A stretch of 64,000 bases of DNA from Pseudomonas sp. 8Z (GTDB taxonomy: Bacteria; Pseudomonadota; Gammaproteobacteria; Pseudomonadales; Pseudomonadaceae): NCBI RefSeq assembly GCF_902506535.1, contig NZ_LR733824.1, positions 186,001 through 250,000 of the forward strand, written 5' to 3'. Below are positions 9,512 to 18,296 of this stretch, in pieces. The notes below the pieces were generated by a model that saw nothing but the letters and a program-made list of their open reading frames with translations, was not told the origin of the DNA and did not search any database. Numbering within the stretch: position 1 is the stretch's first letter; each line of letters starts with the position of its first letter. A program made the position numbers and the translations under genes.

Positions 9512-10126
9512 TCAGGCTTCCAGATAGCGCTGGGCCAGGTGCTCGACTGCGGCGCGTGAGGGCGCTATCAGATGTGGCGCGACTAGCATCATGACCTGGT
9601 AAACCACCAGGCGAACTTCGCCGTCCTGATCGAGAATGCGCTGATAGTCGAGAGAGAACAGCAGCGTCAGGGTGATTTGCTCCACCAACTGCCCGAGGGC
9701 GCGTGTGTCGCTGACCAGTTGCCCTTCAGCCATCAGGCGCGCAAGCAGTGAAGCCAGAGTACGCTTGAGTGAGTTCAGCCAATGGCGAATGCCGCGGGCT
9801 AGTTTGGGCAGGCGCCCGGCCAGGTTGGACAGGTCCTGAAAGAGGAAGCGGTACTGCGCCAAGCGCTCGACGATCAGGTGCAGGAACAGCCAATAATCTT
9901 CGACGTCCAGACGGGCATTGGCTGGCGGGTCGAGAAGAGGCGCCATCTCGGTCTGGAAACGCTCGAACAGCTCCAGTATCAGCGGCTCCTTGCCGTGAAA
10001 GTGGTAGTAGAGATTGCCTGGGCTGATCTCCAACTCGTTAGCGATTTCCAGTGTGGAAACATTGGGCTCGCCCAGGTTGTTGAATAGCTGCAGGGCGGTG
10101 TGCAGGATGCGCTCGCGGGTTTTCAT
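9512..10126 (-). CDS. phaD: TetR-family regulator PhaD
   Basis: Transcriptional regulator of the pha cluster; in P. putida it activates phaC1 and phaI in response to a fatty-acid-derived ligand. The 204-aa protein has an N-terminal HTH with STLEIANELEISPGNLYYHFHGKE, the TetR signature, and a helical ligand-binding C-terminal domain. It is the last gene of phaC1-phaZ-phaC2-phaD, 72 bases after phaC2, and converges on phaF. Confidence 0.95.
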   Translation of the reverse strand: MKTRERILHTALQLFNNLGEPNVSTLEIANELEISPGNLYYHFHGKEPLILELFERFQTEMAPLLDPPANARLDVEDYWLFLHLIVERLAQYRFLFQDLSNLAGRLPKLARGIRHWLNSLKRTLASLLARLMAEGQLVSDTRALGQLVEQITLTLLFSLDYQRILDQDGEVRLVVYQVMMLVAPHLIAPSRAAVEHLAQRYLEA

Positions 10127-10198
10127 CCGTCTCTTCTTGTTTGGGGCGCCTGGGGCGTGACGATAGCCTGGCTGATCATCAGGTGTCGACCAGCGCTT

Positions 10199-11881
10199 TC
10201 AGCGGATATGCACGTAGTTGCCTGGTGCCGCTTCCATGGGCGGGTATTTGCTGCTGCCAAGTGCCATCAGGGTCTCGCGCTGCTCGCCTGAGCGGGCTTG
10301 AATCCATTCCAGCCATTGCGCCCACCAACTGCCTTGCTGGTGCTGTGCATCGTGGAACCAGGCGCGTGGGTCCGAAGTGAGTTTGGCATTTTCGTAGTAA
10401 TTGGCCTTGGGGTTGCCCGGCGGGTTGAGGATGCTCTGGATGTGGCCGCTGTTGGACAGGATAAAGCGGCGGTTGCCTCCGAGTAGCAAGGTCGAACGGT
10501 AGACCGAATCCCAGGGGGTGATGTGGTCATTGATGCCAGCCACGCTAAAACTGTCGAGGGTGACTTTGCTCAGATCAACCGGCGTACCGCAGACTTCCAG
10601 GGCGCCTGCGCGGGTCAGCGGGTTGTGCTTGAAGAAATCGATCAGATCACCGTGCAGTGCCGCCGGTAGGCGCGTGCTGTCGTTGTTCCAGTAGAGGATG
10701 TCGAAGGCCGGAGGCTGCTTGCCGAGCAGGTAATTGTTGATCCAGTAGTTCCAAATCAGGTCATTCGGGCGCATCCAGGCGAATACGCGAGCCATATCGC
10801 GGCCATGGAGCACGCCATTCTGGTAAGAGCGGCGCTTGGCCGACTCCAGCGCTTGCTCGTCGGCGAAGAGCATGGCAGGGCCATCGATCTGACTATCGAG
10901 CAGGCTGACCAAGTAGGTGGCGCTGGCGATCTTGCGTAATTGCCGACGTGCCTGCAGATGGCCTTGCAAGGCGGCGATGGTCAGGCCGCCTGCGCAGGCG
11001 CCGAGCAGGTTGACGTCCTTGCTACCGGTGATGGCGCGGCACACATCGACGGCCTCCTCAACGGCTTGCACGTAGCTCGAAAGCCCCCATTCGCGATGCC
11101 GTGGATCGGGGTTACGCCAACTGATCATGAAGGTTTGTAAGTCGTTCTTCAGGGCGTACTGGACGAAGCTCTTGTCGTTGGACAGGTCGAATATGTAGTA
11201 CTTGTTGATCTGCGGCGGCACGATCAGCAATGGGCGCAGGTACTGCTTCTCGCTCATTGGTTTGTACTGGATCAGCTCCAGTAACTCATTGCGAAAGACT
11301 ACCGCGCCGACTGTGGTGGCCAGATTCCGACCGACCTCGAAGGCATGTTTGCTGACCTGGCTGGGGAGGCCGTCGTTGTGCAGCATGTCCTCGAACAGGT
11401 GACGTAGCCCGTTGAACACACTGCTGCCGCCGCTGTTGAACAGTTCCTTCAGCGCCAGTGGATTGAGCAGGCTGTTGGAGGGCGACAGGGCATCGCCGAC
11501 CAGGGCGGCGAGAAAGCGCGCGCGGGCGCGGTCATCGGACGGCAGGTCACTTTCCTCGATCCAGGCATTGAGCTGTTTTTGCCAGGCCAGGTAAGCCTGC
11601 AGGCTGCGCTTGTAAAAAGGGTTGAGATGCCAGGTGGGGTCGGCGAAGCGTGCATCCTGCGGGTTGGGTTTGTGCAGGGTGTCACCCAGCAGCACACGAC
11701 CGAGTTGCCCGCCAAATGCCAGCAGGTGGCGAGCATTGTGTAGCGGGTTGCGCAGGCTGTGACCGGCCAGCAAGCGCACGGTGGAGAGCAGATCTCGACC
11801 ACGCAGGCCGACCACTGCACTTTGCGCATTGAGGAAACTGGCAGGTGTCGGCAAACCGCCGTTATTCGACTTGTCTCGCAT
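10199..11881 (-). CDS. phaC2: Class II poly(3-hydroxyalkanoate) polymerase 2
   Basis: Polymerises medium-chain-length (R)-3-hydroxyacyl-CoA to PHA on the granule surface. I placed the start at the ATG at 11881 (560 aa, MRDKSNNGG), since the 32 upstream codons are not PhaC-like. The lipase-like box GACAGG carries the catalytic Cys, with the downstream Asp in VAGINDHITPW and the His in SNSGHIQSILNPPGNPKA. It is colinear with PhaC1 (e.g. GLRGRDLL near residue 25) and is a paralogue from an ancient duplication. Confidence 0.97.
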   Translation of the reverse strand: MRDKSNNGGLPTPASFLNAQSAVVGLRGRDLLSTVRLLAGHSLRNPLHNARHLLAFGGQLGRVLLGDTLHKPNPQDARFADPTWHLNPFYKRSLQAYLAWQKQLNAWIEESDLPSDDRARARFLAALVGDALSPSNSLLNPLALKELFNSGGSSVFNGLRHLFEDMLHNDGLPSQVSKHAFEVGRNLATTVGAVVFRNELLELIQYKPMSEKQYLRPLLIVPPQINKYYIFDLSNDKSFVQYALKNDLQTFMISWRNPDPRHREWGLSSYVQAVEEAVDVCRAITGSKDVNLLGACAGGLTIAALQGHLQARRQLRKIASATYLVSLLDSQIDGPAMLFADEQALESAKRRSYQNGVLHGRDMARVFAWMRPNDLIWNYWINNYLLGKQPPAFDILYWNNDSTRLPAALHGDLIDFFKHNPLTRAGALEVCGTPVDLSKVTLDSFSVAGINDHITPWDSVYRSTLLLGGNRRFILSNSGHIQSILNPPGNPKANYYENAKLTSDPRAWFHDAQHQQGSWWAQWLEWIQARSGEQRETLMALGSSKYPPMEAAPGNYVHIR

Positions 11882-12102
11882 GGGGCAACACTCCGTCGTC
11901 AAACCGTGTAGAGACTTTCGGGCGCCGCTGTTGTTGGCGCCAGTCGGGAGCAGAACTCCCGTATCCATTCGCAGCAAGGCCTGTACCAGACGCGCAGGAG
12001 GTGCATTCCAGACTGCTGCGTTGACGGCGAAAAGGCCGAATGTGGTGAATATCGCGCACTACGCTGGTGCGTTTAATCTGCTGACGGTCTGCCAGCTTTC
12101 AA

Positions 12103-12957
12103 TCAATGGCGTAAAGGCATCGGTTGTGGGTGCATCACGGCGCGATGTCGTTCTTCCTCAAGGAATTTCATGATGATTGGCGCCACGGCTTCGGCTCGGG
12201 TCACCAGGAACAGGTGGCCGTCGTCGATCACATGCAACTCGGCATTGGGAATGCGCCAAGCCAGTAGGCGCATGTTGATCAGTGGGATCAGTGGGTCGTC
12301 ATCGCCCGCCATTACCAGTGTCGGCTGGCGAATCTTGTGCAGCCAGTGGATGCTGGTCCAGCCGAGGCCGGCGAATAGTTGCCAGTAGTAGCCCATCTTG
12401 CCGCCCGAACGCACCTTGCTGGCATGCGCCATGGCCAGTTTGGGATCGCGGCGAAAGGCGCCGCCGTAGATGTCCGGGGCGATGCGTACACCATAGGAGG
12501 GTTGCACGTAGCGCCGGGGGCTGGCCATGCGCCAGAGCACCTTGGGTTTGCCCGGCACCATCACCGCACCGGCCGAGGTGGCCGCGAGAATCAGCTTCTT
12601 GCAGCGCTCCGGGTAGTCATGGGCGAACTGCTGCGCCAGGGCTCCGCCCCAGGACACGCCAATGGCGTTGACCTGGCCGTAGTCGAGGTAGTCGAGCATG
12701 CGTGCCGCCAGCTTGGCCAAGCCCGGAAAGCGGTAGGGTGTGGCTGGCGTGGAGGAGCCGCCAACACCGGGCACGTCGAAGGCGATTATCTCCATGTCGG
12801 GGTCGAGCGCCGCGACGAAGGGCATGACCAGCTCCAGGTTGGCGCCAATGCCGTTGAAAATCAGCAGCGGCACCAGTTGCCCGTTGCCAGGGCGAACTGC
12901 TGTGCGGATGGTCTGCCCATCGAGATCGATGGTGCGGAAGACGAACGGTTGCGGCAT
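12103..12957 (-). CDS. phaZ: Intracellular PHA depolymerase
   Basis: Alpha/beta-hydrolase that mobilises stored medium-chain PHA, located between the two synthases. The ATG at 12957 gives 284 aa (MPQPFVFRTIDLDG), the family length; the frame continues 23 codons upstream. Catalytic Ser102 lies in GVSWGG, the Asp is in AGDDDPLIP and the His in IDDGHLFL. It is 144 bases after phaC1 and 221 bases before phaC2; neither gap has a strong terminator. Confidence 0.96.
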   Translation of the reverse strand: MPQPFVFRTIDLDGQTIRTAVRPGNGQLVPLLIFNGIGANLELVMPFVAALDPDMEIIAFDVPGVGGSSTPATPYRFPGLAKLAARMLDYLDYGQVNAIGVSWGGALAQQFAHDYPERCKKLILAATSAGAVMVPGKPKVLWRMASPRRYVQPSYGVRIAPDIYGGAFRRDPKLAMAHASKVRSGGKMGYYWQLFAGLGWTSIHWLHKIRQPTLVMAGDDDPLIPLINMRLLAWRIPNAELHVIDDGHLFLVTRAEAVAPIIMKFLEEERHRAVMHPQPMPLRH

Positions 12958-13101
12958 AAGCGCAGCCCCTATCGAGTTGAGCGCTGGCAACGACCATCCC
13001 GGCCGTTTCCAGAGTGACCAGGACATGCCTGGTTTGCCACACCCGGCCAGGCCGTCGTGGCATGCGGCACCTCCCAGTGCCGTATGTCGTACTGCTGTCG
13101 A

Positions 13102-14781
13102 TCAGCGCTCGTGCACATAGGTGCCTGGCGAGGCTTCACCTGCTGGGTACTTCTTATTGCCCAGACTGGTCGGCGTATTCTTGGTTTTGCCTGAGCGTTC
13201 GGCCAGCCACTTCTGCCAGTGTAGCCACCAGGAGTCGGCGTTCTTGGTCGCGCTCTCCTGCCAGGCAGTCGGATCCAGCGGCATTTCGCTGTTGGTCATG
13301 TAGCGCGCCTTGGGATTGCCCGGTGGGTTGAGGATGCTCTGGATGTGGCCGCTGTTGGAGAGGACGAACTCGCATTTGCCGCCGAACAGCAGCGCCGATT
13401 TGTAGCAGGACGTCCACGGCGTGATGTGATCGGTGGTGCCGGCGACGACGAAGAAATCGCAGTTGACCTGCTTGAGGTCGATCGGGGTGCCGCAGACTTC
13501 CAGAGCGTCCGGACGGGTCAGCGGGTTGGTCTGGAACATGTCGATGAACTCGCCGTGCAGGGCGGCTGGCAGGCGCGTGGTGTCGTTGTTCCAGTAGAGG
13601 ATGTCGAACACCGGTGGCTCGTTGCCGAGCAGGTAGTTGTTGACCCAGTAGTTCCAGATCAGGTCGTTGGGGCGCATCCAGGCGAACACCTTGGCCATGT
13701 CGCTGCCTTCGAGAACGCCGCTTTGGTAGGACCGGCGCTTGGCCACTTCCAGGGTCTTTTCGTCGGCGAATAGGGCGACCTGGGTGTCGAGCTGAGTATC
13801 GAGCACGCTGACCAGCAGAGTCAGGGCGCTGACCTTCTGTTCGCCGAGCGCGGCGTAATGGCCGAGCAGCGAGGCGGTGGTCAGGCCACCGGAGCAGGCG
13901 CCGAGCATGTTGACGTCTTTGCTGCCAGTGATGGCGCAGACCACGTCGATGGCCTCTTTGAGCGCCTCGATATAGGTGGACAGGCCCCACTCGCGTTGCG
14001 CTTTGGTCGGGTTACGCCAACTGACGATGAAGGTTTGCACCTGGTTGCGCAGGAGGAAGCGCGCCAGGCTCTTCTCCGGCGAAAGGTCGAAGACGTAGAA
14101 CTTGTTGATCTGCGGTGGCACGACCAGCAGCGGGCGTTCGTGCACGCTTTCGGTGACTGGCTTGTACTGGATCAGCTCCAGCACGTCGTTGCGAAACACC
14201 ACGGCGCCGTCGGTAGTGGCCAGGTTTTTGCCGACTTCGAAGGCATCCATGTTCACCTGGCTGGGCATGCCGCCGTTGTTGACCATGTCCTTGGCCAGGT
14301 GCGAAAGGCCATCGAGCAGGCTCTTGCCGCCGGTTTCGAAGAAGCGTTTGACCGCCGCCGGGTTGGCCATGCTGTTGCTGGGGGCCATGGCTTCGGTCAT
14401 CAGGTTGATGACGAAGTGGCCACGGCTGGCGTCCTGTTCAGACAGCGAGCTGTGCTCGATCCAGTCATGCAGCTCTTTGCGCCAGGCCAGGTAGGTTTGC
14501 AGGTAGCGGCGATACAGCGGGTTCTGGCTCCAGGCCGGGTCGGTGAAGCGGCGGTCGCCTTCCTCGGGTTTGAGCGCGGACTGGCCGAGCAAGACGTTTT
14601 TCAGCTCAATGCCGAAATGGGCAACATGCTTGGTGCTGTGGAAGGGCTGCTTGAGTGCTTGTGCCAGTACCATGCGGGCAGAGGTCAGAAGATCCCTGCC
14701 GCGAATACCGATCACTGGGTTGAGTCCCAGTGTGTTCTCCGAGGCCTGACGTTTCAGGTCTTCGTTGTTCTTTTCACTCAT
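13102..14781 (-). CDS. phaC1: Class II poly(3-hydroxyalkanoate) polymerase 1
   Basis: Main medium-chain-length PHA synthase. The 559 residues match the usual length. Catalytic Cys296 lies in GACSGG; the Asp is in VAGTTDHITPW and the His in SNSGHIQSILNPPG. It is the first gene of phaC1-phaZ-phaC2-phaD. The 293-base region upstream holds a palindrome and a sigma-54-like element, and GGAG lies about 8 bases before the ATG. Confidence 0.98.
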   Translation of the reverse strand: MSEKNNEDLKRQASENTLGLNPVIGIRGRDLLTSARMVLAQALKQPFHSTKHVAHFGIELKNVLLGQSALKPEEGDRRFTDPAWSQNPLYRRYLQTYLAWRKELHDWIEHSSLSEQDASRGHFVINLMTEAMAPSNSMANPAAVKRFFETGGKSLLDGLSHLAKDMVNNGGMPSQVNMDAFEVGKNLATTDGAVVFRNDVLELIQYKPVTESVHERPLLVVPPQINKFYVFDLSPEKSLARFLLRNQVQTFIVSWRNPTKAQREWGLSTYIEALKEAIDVVCAITGSKDVNMLGACSGGLTTASLLGHYAALGEQKVSALTLLVSVLDTQLDTQVALFADEKTLEVAKRRSYQSGVLEGSDMAKVFAWMRPNDLIWNYWVNNYLLGNEPPVFDILYWNNDTTRLPAALHGEFIDMFQTNPLTRPDALEVCGTPIDLKQVNCDFFVVAGTTDHITPWTSCYKSALLFGGKCEFVLSNSGHIQSILNPPGNPKARYMTNSEMPLDPTAWQESATKNADSWWLHWQKWLAERSGKTKNTPTSLGNKKYPAGEASPGTYVHER

Positions 14782-14906
14782 CTACGACGCTCCAATGTCC
14801 TGAGTCGCATACCGGCCTTGCTCGCGGCGAAACAGTGGCCAGGTACTGCTCGGGTTGCCGGGGGCGGATCGAGTCCGCGTCATGCATTGCATCTGGTTTG
14901 GCCAAA

Positions 14907-14922
14907 TGCAGGGAACCTGCCA
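14907..14922 (-). promoter_or_regulatory. Candidate sigma-54 promoter of phaC1
   Basis: On the minus strand TGGCAGGTTCCCTGCA has GG and GC exactly 10 bases apart, as required for the -24/-12 elements of RpoN promoters, about 125 bases before phaC1. An RpoN-type promoter has been proposed for phaC1 in other pseudomonads. The -12 half (CTGC) departs from TTGC, so this is only a candidate. Confidence 0.4.
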
Positions 14923-14991
14923 GTTCCTTGGTTACCCGAGTTTGTGTTGTTAAGCAAGTCGCTCGATGACGCAGGAGTATGCCGCGACAGT

Positions 14992-15009
14992 TTAGAAAAA
15001 TCGTTCTAA
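14992..15009. promoter_or_regulatory. Candidate PhaD operator upstream of phaC1
   Basis: Perfect inverted repeat TTAGAA-N6-TTCTAA about 210 bases before phaC1 and upstream of the sigma-54-like element, a position suited to an activator. A one-mismatch copy lies before phaI at 8061-8078. Both genes are known PhaD targets in P. putida; the link to this sequence is inferred. Confidence 0.5.
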
Positions 15010-15074
15010 CTAGCGGGCATTGGGGCGAGGGAAGTACGCTGGAGCGCTCTGCGCCGAGGTTTTGCTGTGGCGTA

Positions 15075-15446
15075 TCAGAGCATCAAGCGGACGACGGATT
15101 CGTTGGGGTCTCGCGACTGACCGGCGGCGGCCAGTTGCGCCAGATAATCGGCCCATAGCTGATCCTGGCGGGTAGCCAGTGCAAAAAGATAATCCCAGGT
15201 GAACAGGCCGCTGTCATGGCCGTCGTCGAAGCACAGTTTCAGTGCATAGTTGCCGGCCGGTTCGAGGCGTTCGAGCGCGACATTGAGCTTGCCGGTTTGC
15301 AGGACCGGCTTGCCGTGCCCCTGAACTTCGGCTGAAGGTGAGTGGACACGGAGGAACTCGGCGCTGAGCGAGTAGCTCTGCTCGCCGTAGCGCAGCTCCA
15401 GGGTTTTCGACGCCTTGTGCAGTTTGATCGCGCTTGGGATGGGCAT
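15075..15446 (-). CDS. DUF971 / gamma-butyrobetaine hydroxylase-like N-terminal domain protein
   Basis: Small cytoplasmic protein (123 aa) of unknown function. It shows the DUF971 pattern: an N-terminal IKLHKASKTLELRYG strand pair, FLRVHSPSAEVQGHG, and the conserved core ALKLCFDDGHDSGLFTWDYLFAL. It is usually found after hslU in Pseudomonas, as here, but a repeat-containing 161-base gap separates it from hslU, so co-transcription is uncertain. No catalytic residues can be assigned. Confidence 0.88.
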   Translation of the reverse strand: MPIPSAIKLHKASKTLELRYGEQSYSLSAEFLRVHSPSAEVQGHGKPVLQTGKLNVALERLEPAGNYALKLCFDDGHDSGLFTWDYLFALATRQDQLWADYLAQLAAAGQSRDPNESVVRLML

Positions 15447-15498
15447 GGCTGATGTCCGTGATCTTTTTAGGCGCTACGCCCGGTTGAGTGATTGCGCC

Positions 15499-15570
15499 AT
15501 CCTGTAGGAGCGGCTGGGCGGCATTGCGCTTCAGCCGCGAAATTCGGGGATAAATCCGCTCCTACAGGAT
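15499..15570. repeat. REP element of the TGTAGGAGCGG type
   Basis: ATCCTGTAGGAGCGG at 15499-15513 has an exact inverted copy at 15556-15570, enclosing a smaller hairpin (CGGCTG.. TTCAGCCGCG). The GTAGGAGCGG core is the widely recognised Pseudomonas REP consensus. It lies in the gap between hslU and the DUF971 gene. Confidence 0.85.
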
Positions 15571-15607
15571 GACGCCGACCATCGGCGACTAGATCGTGCG
15601 ACAGGGT

Positions 15608-16948
15608 TTACAGGATGTAGCGCGACAGGTCTTCATCCTGCGCCAGTTCGCCGAGGTGGCTGTTGACGTAGTCAGCATCGATGCGGATGGCCTGGCCATC
15701 GTGCTGCGCAGCCAGATCGCCGGCGCTGAAGGAGACTTCTTCGAGCAGGCGTTCGAGCAGGGTGTGCAGGCGGCGCGCGCCGATGTTTTCGGTCTTCTCG
15801 TTGACCTGCCAGGCGATCTCGGCCAGACGCTTGATGCCGTCCTCGGCAAACTCGATGTCCAGCCCTTCGGTCTTCAGCAGCGCGCTGTACTGCTCGGTGA
15901 GCGAGGCGTGCGGTTCGCTGAGGATGCGTTCGAAGTCCTGTGGGCTCAGCGCCTTGAGCTCGACGCGGATTGGCAGACGGCCTTGCAGTTCGGGCACCAG
16001 ATCGCTTGGTTTGCTCAGGTGGAAGGCGCCCGAGGCGATGAACAGGATATGGTCGGTCTTGACCATGCCCAGCTTGGTGTTGACCGTGCAGCCCTCGATC
16101 AGCGGCAGCAGGTCGCGCTGCACGCCTTCACGCGATACATCGGCGCCGCCGGCGTTGGCGCGTTTGGCCACTTTGTCGATTTCGTCGATGAAGACGATGC
16201 CGTGCTGCTCGACCGCTTCCAGGGCGCGAGCCTTGAGTTCTTCCTCGTTGACCAGGCGTGCAGCCTCTTCGTCGCGCACCATTTTCAGCGCGTCGGCGAC
16301 CTTGAGTTTGCGGGTCTTGGTCTTGCCTTTGCCGAGGCCGGAAAAGAGGTTCTGCAATTGGCTGGTCATTTCCTCCATGCCTGGCGGGGTCATGATTTCC
16401 ACGCCCATCGGCGATTCGGCGACCTCGATGTCGATTTCCTTGTCGTTCAGTTGACCCTCGCGCAGGCGTTTGCGGAACAACTGACGGGTGTTGGAATCCT
16501 CGTGGCGGGCAGGCTCGTCACCGAAACCCTGGCGCGCCGGTGGCAGCAGGGCGTCGAGGATGCGCTCTTCGGCGGCGTCCTCGGCGCGGTGGCGGACTTT
16601 GACCATTTCCTGCTCACGGAGCATTTTCACGGCAGCATCGGCCAGATCACGGATGATCGATTCGACGTCGCGGCCGACGTAGCCGACCTCGGTAAATTTG
16701 GTCGCTTCGACTTTCAGGAACGGCGCGTTGGCCAGTTTGGCCAGGCGGCGGGCGATCTCGGTTTTACCCACGCCGGTCGGGCCGATCATCAGGATGTTCT
16801 TCGGCGTGACTTCCTGGCGCAGATCGGTCGGCAGTTGCATGCGCCGCCAACGGTTGCGCAGGGCAATGGCAACGGCGCGCTTGGCGTCGTCCTGGCCGAT
16901 GATGTGGCGGTTGAGTTCGTGGACGATCTCGCGGGGCGTCATGGACAT
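15608..16948 (-). CDS. hslU: HslUV protease ATPase subunit HslU
   Basis: AAA+ unfoldase that feeds substrates to HslV. The ATG at 16948 gives 446 aa ([19 protein letters not shown]), the family length; an in-frame start 15 codons upstream is less likely. Visible are Walker [10 protein letters not shown], pore motif GYVGRD, Walker [12 protein letters not shown], the inserted I domain (residues ~110-240, Lys/Arg-rich), and the C-terminal LSRYIL tail that docks into HslV. It follows hslV by 41 bases. Confidence 0.97.
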   Translation of the reverse strand: MSMTPREIVHELNRHIIGQDDAKRAVAIALRNRWRRMQLPTDLRQEVTPKNILMIGPTGVGKTEIARRLAKLANAPFLKVEATKFTEVGYVGRDVESIIRDLADAAVKMLREQEMVKVRHRAEDAAEERILDALLPPARQGFGDEPARHEDSNTRQLFRKRLREGQLNDKEIDIEVAESPMGVEIMTPPGMEEMTSQLQNLFSGLGKGKTKTRKLKVADALKMVRDEEAARLVNEEELKARALEAVEQHGIVFIDEIDKVAKRANAGGADVSREGVQRDLLPLIEGCTVNTKLGMVKTDHILFIASGAFHLSKPSDLVPELQGRLPIRVELKALSPQDFERILSEPHASLTEQYSALLKTEGLDIEFAEDGIKRLAEIAWQVNEKTENIGARRLHTLLERLLEEVSFSAGDLAAQHDGQAIRIDADYVNSHLGELAQDEDLSRYIL

Positions 16949-16989
16949 GGAATCGGGCTCGCTATCGAATCGGGATGGAAGAACGGACG

Positions 16990-17520
16990 TCACTCGGGGG
17001 CGTCCAGTTCCTCGATGGTCTGGTGATGATTGGTGAAGACGCAGATATCGCCGGCGATGCCCAGCGCGGTTTCGGCCACTTCACGGGCGGACAGGTCGGT
17101 CTTCATCAGCAGGGCGCGGGCGGCGGCCTGGGCGAAGTTGCCACCGGAACCCATGGCGATCAGGCCTTCCTCGGGTTCGACTACGTCGCCGTTGCCGGTG
17201 ATGATCAGTGAGGCGTCCTTGTTGGCCACGGCCAGCATGGCTTCCAGGCGGCTCAGGCTGCGGTCGGTACGCCAGTCCTTGGCCAGCTCGACAGCGGCGC
17301 GCACCAGATGGCCCTGGTGTTTCTCAAGCTGGCCTTCGAAGCGCTCGAACAGGGTGAAGGCATCGGCGGTAGCGCCGGCGAAGCCGGCCAGCACCTGACC
17401 GTGGTAGAGGCGGCGCACCTTCTTGGCGTTGCCCTTCATGACGGTGTTGCCGAGGGAAACCTGGCCGTCACCAGCCATCACGACCTTGCCGTGGCGGCGT
17501 ACTGAAACGATGGTGGTCAA
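16990..17520 (-). CDS. hslV: HslUV protease proteolytic subunit HslV
   Basis: Threonine peptidase of the proteasome-like HslUV complex. The 176-aa protein begins M-TTIVSVRR, so that removal of Met exposes the catalytic Thr. [22 protein letters not shown] and [14 protein letters not shown] are family signatures. It heads hslVU, which belongs to heat-shock regulons in other bacteria; no promoter can be named with certainty in the 95-base gap after ftsN. Confidence 0.97.
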   Translation of the reverse strand: MTTIVSVRRHGKVVMAGDGQVSLGNTVMKGNAKKVRRLYHGQVLAGFAGATADAFTLFERFEGQLEKHQGHLVRAAVELAKDWRTDRSLSRLEAMLAVANKDASLIITGNGDVVEPEEGLIAMGSGGNFAQAAARALLMKTDLSAREVAETALGIAGDICVFTNHHQTIEELDAPE

Positions 17521-17615
17521 GGGTGAATCTCCACGCTGCGGGGCGAATTGCCCGGATGGAGAATCAGATGGGGTGCCCGCCGCGGCTTTTCAACCGCCAG
17601 CGGGTGAATCGCTGC

Positions 17616-18296
17616 TCAGCGGATCTGACGCTGCTGTAACAGCAGGTTGCCGAAGCCGCTGGCGGCGAGGGATTTCTGCGCGGCAGCGAGCTGTTCGCGG
17701 GTGGCAAAGGGGCCAACCAGCACGCGGTTCCAGGTTTCATCGCGCACCTTGCCGGCTTCGACCTGCACGCTCTGGCCGAGCAGGATGATCTGCGCACGCA
17801 GCGCGTCGGCGTCTTCGCGGCGGCGGAACGAGCCGGCCTGAAGGAAGAACTGCGTGGTCAGCGGCGCATTGGCAATCACCTGCGGGGCGGGCGGCGGTAC
17901 TTGCCCTTGCAGTGCGGCTTCGGCGCGGGCGGTGTCGATCTTCGCCGCTTCCTCTGGGGTAACCGGTTTCTGTTCCGGCGCAGGCGCTGGTGTTGGCGTT
18001 TCCTCCAGCGCTTGCGGCAGGATCACCTCGGACTCCGGCAGCAGGGTGTAGAAGTCGTACTTGGGCTTGTCTGGCTCGTTCGCCTTGGGCTTGGGTTCGA
18101 CCTTGCTGCTCTTGGCCTGCTCGCCCTTGTCGCGGCGTACCTCGTCACGCCCCGGTTCGAGGCTGAACAGGAACATGAAGAAGCCGCCGACCACCAGGCC
18201 GCAGGCCAGCCAGATCCAGCCCGGTACAGGCTTTTTCGCCGGGGCTTGGTAACGGCTTGCGCCGCGCTTTGGGGCTGGCTTCTTGCGCGCTGCCAT
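17616..18296 (-). CDS. ftsN: SPOR-domain cell division protein FtsN
   Basis: Bitopic inner-membrane protein predicted to trigger septal peptidoglycan synthesis. The 226-aa protein has a basic cytoplasmic N terminus (KKPAPKRGASRYQAPAKK), one transmembrane helix (residues ~29-46), a Pro/Glu/Lys-rich periplasmic linker and a C-terminal SPOR domain (FFLQAGSFRRREDADALRA... WNRVLVGPF). It sits between argS and hslV, the position of ftsN in many gamma-proteobacteria; overall similarity in this family is low, so the name rests on architecture and synteny. Confidence 0.85.
   Translation of the reverse strand: MAARKKPAPKRGASRYQAPAKKPVPGWIWLACGLVVGGFFMFLFSLEPGRDEVRRDKGEQAKSSKVEPKPKANEPDKPKYDFYTLLPESEVILPQALEETPTPAPAPEQKPVTPEEAAKIDTARAEAALQGQVPPPAPQVIANAPLTTQFFLQAGSFRRREDADALRAQIILLGQSVQVEAGKVRDETWNRVLVGPFATREQLAAAQKSLAASGFGNLLLQQRQIR

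Noticed and set aside
11921..11941. GGCGCC...GGCGCC hairpin between phaC2 and phaZ as a terminator
   Set aside because: GGCGCC is self-palindromic and there is no T run; phaZ-phaC2 readthrough is expected.
13858..15009. 383-codon frame opposite phaC1, with similar frames opposite hslU (15596-17026) and argS (18717-19886)
   Set aside because: All lie fully or mostly within certain genes in the opposite strand and show typical shadow composition.
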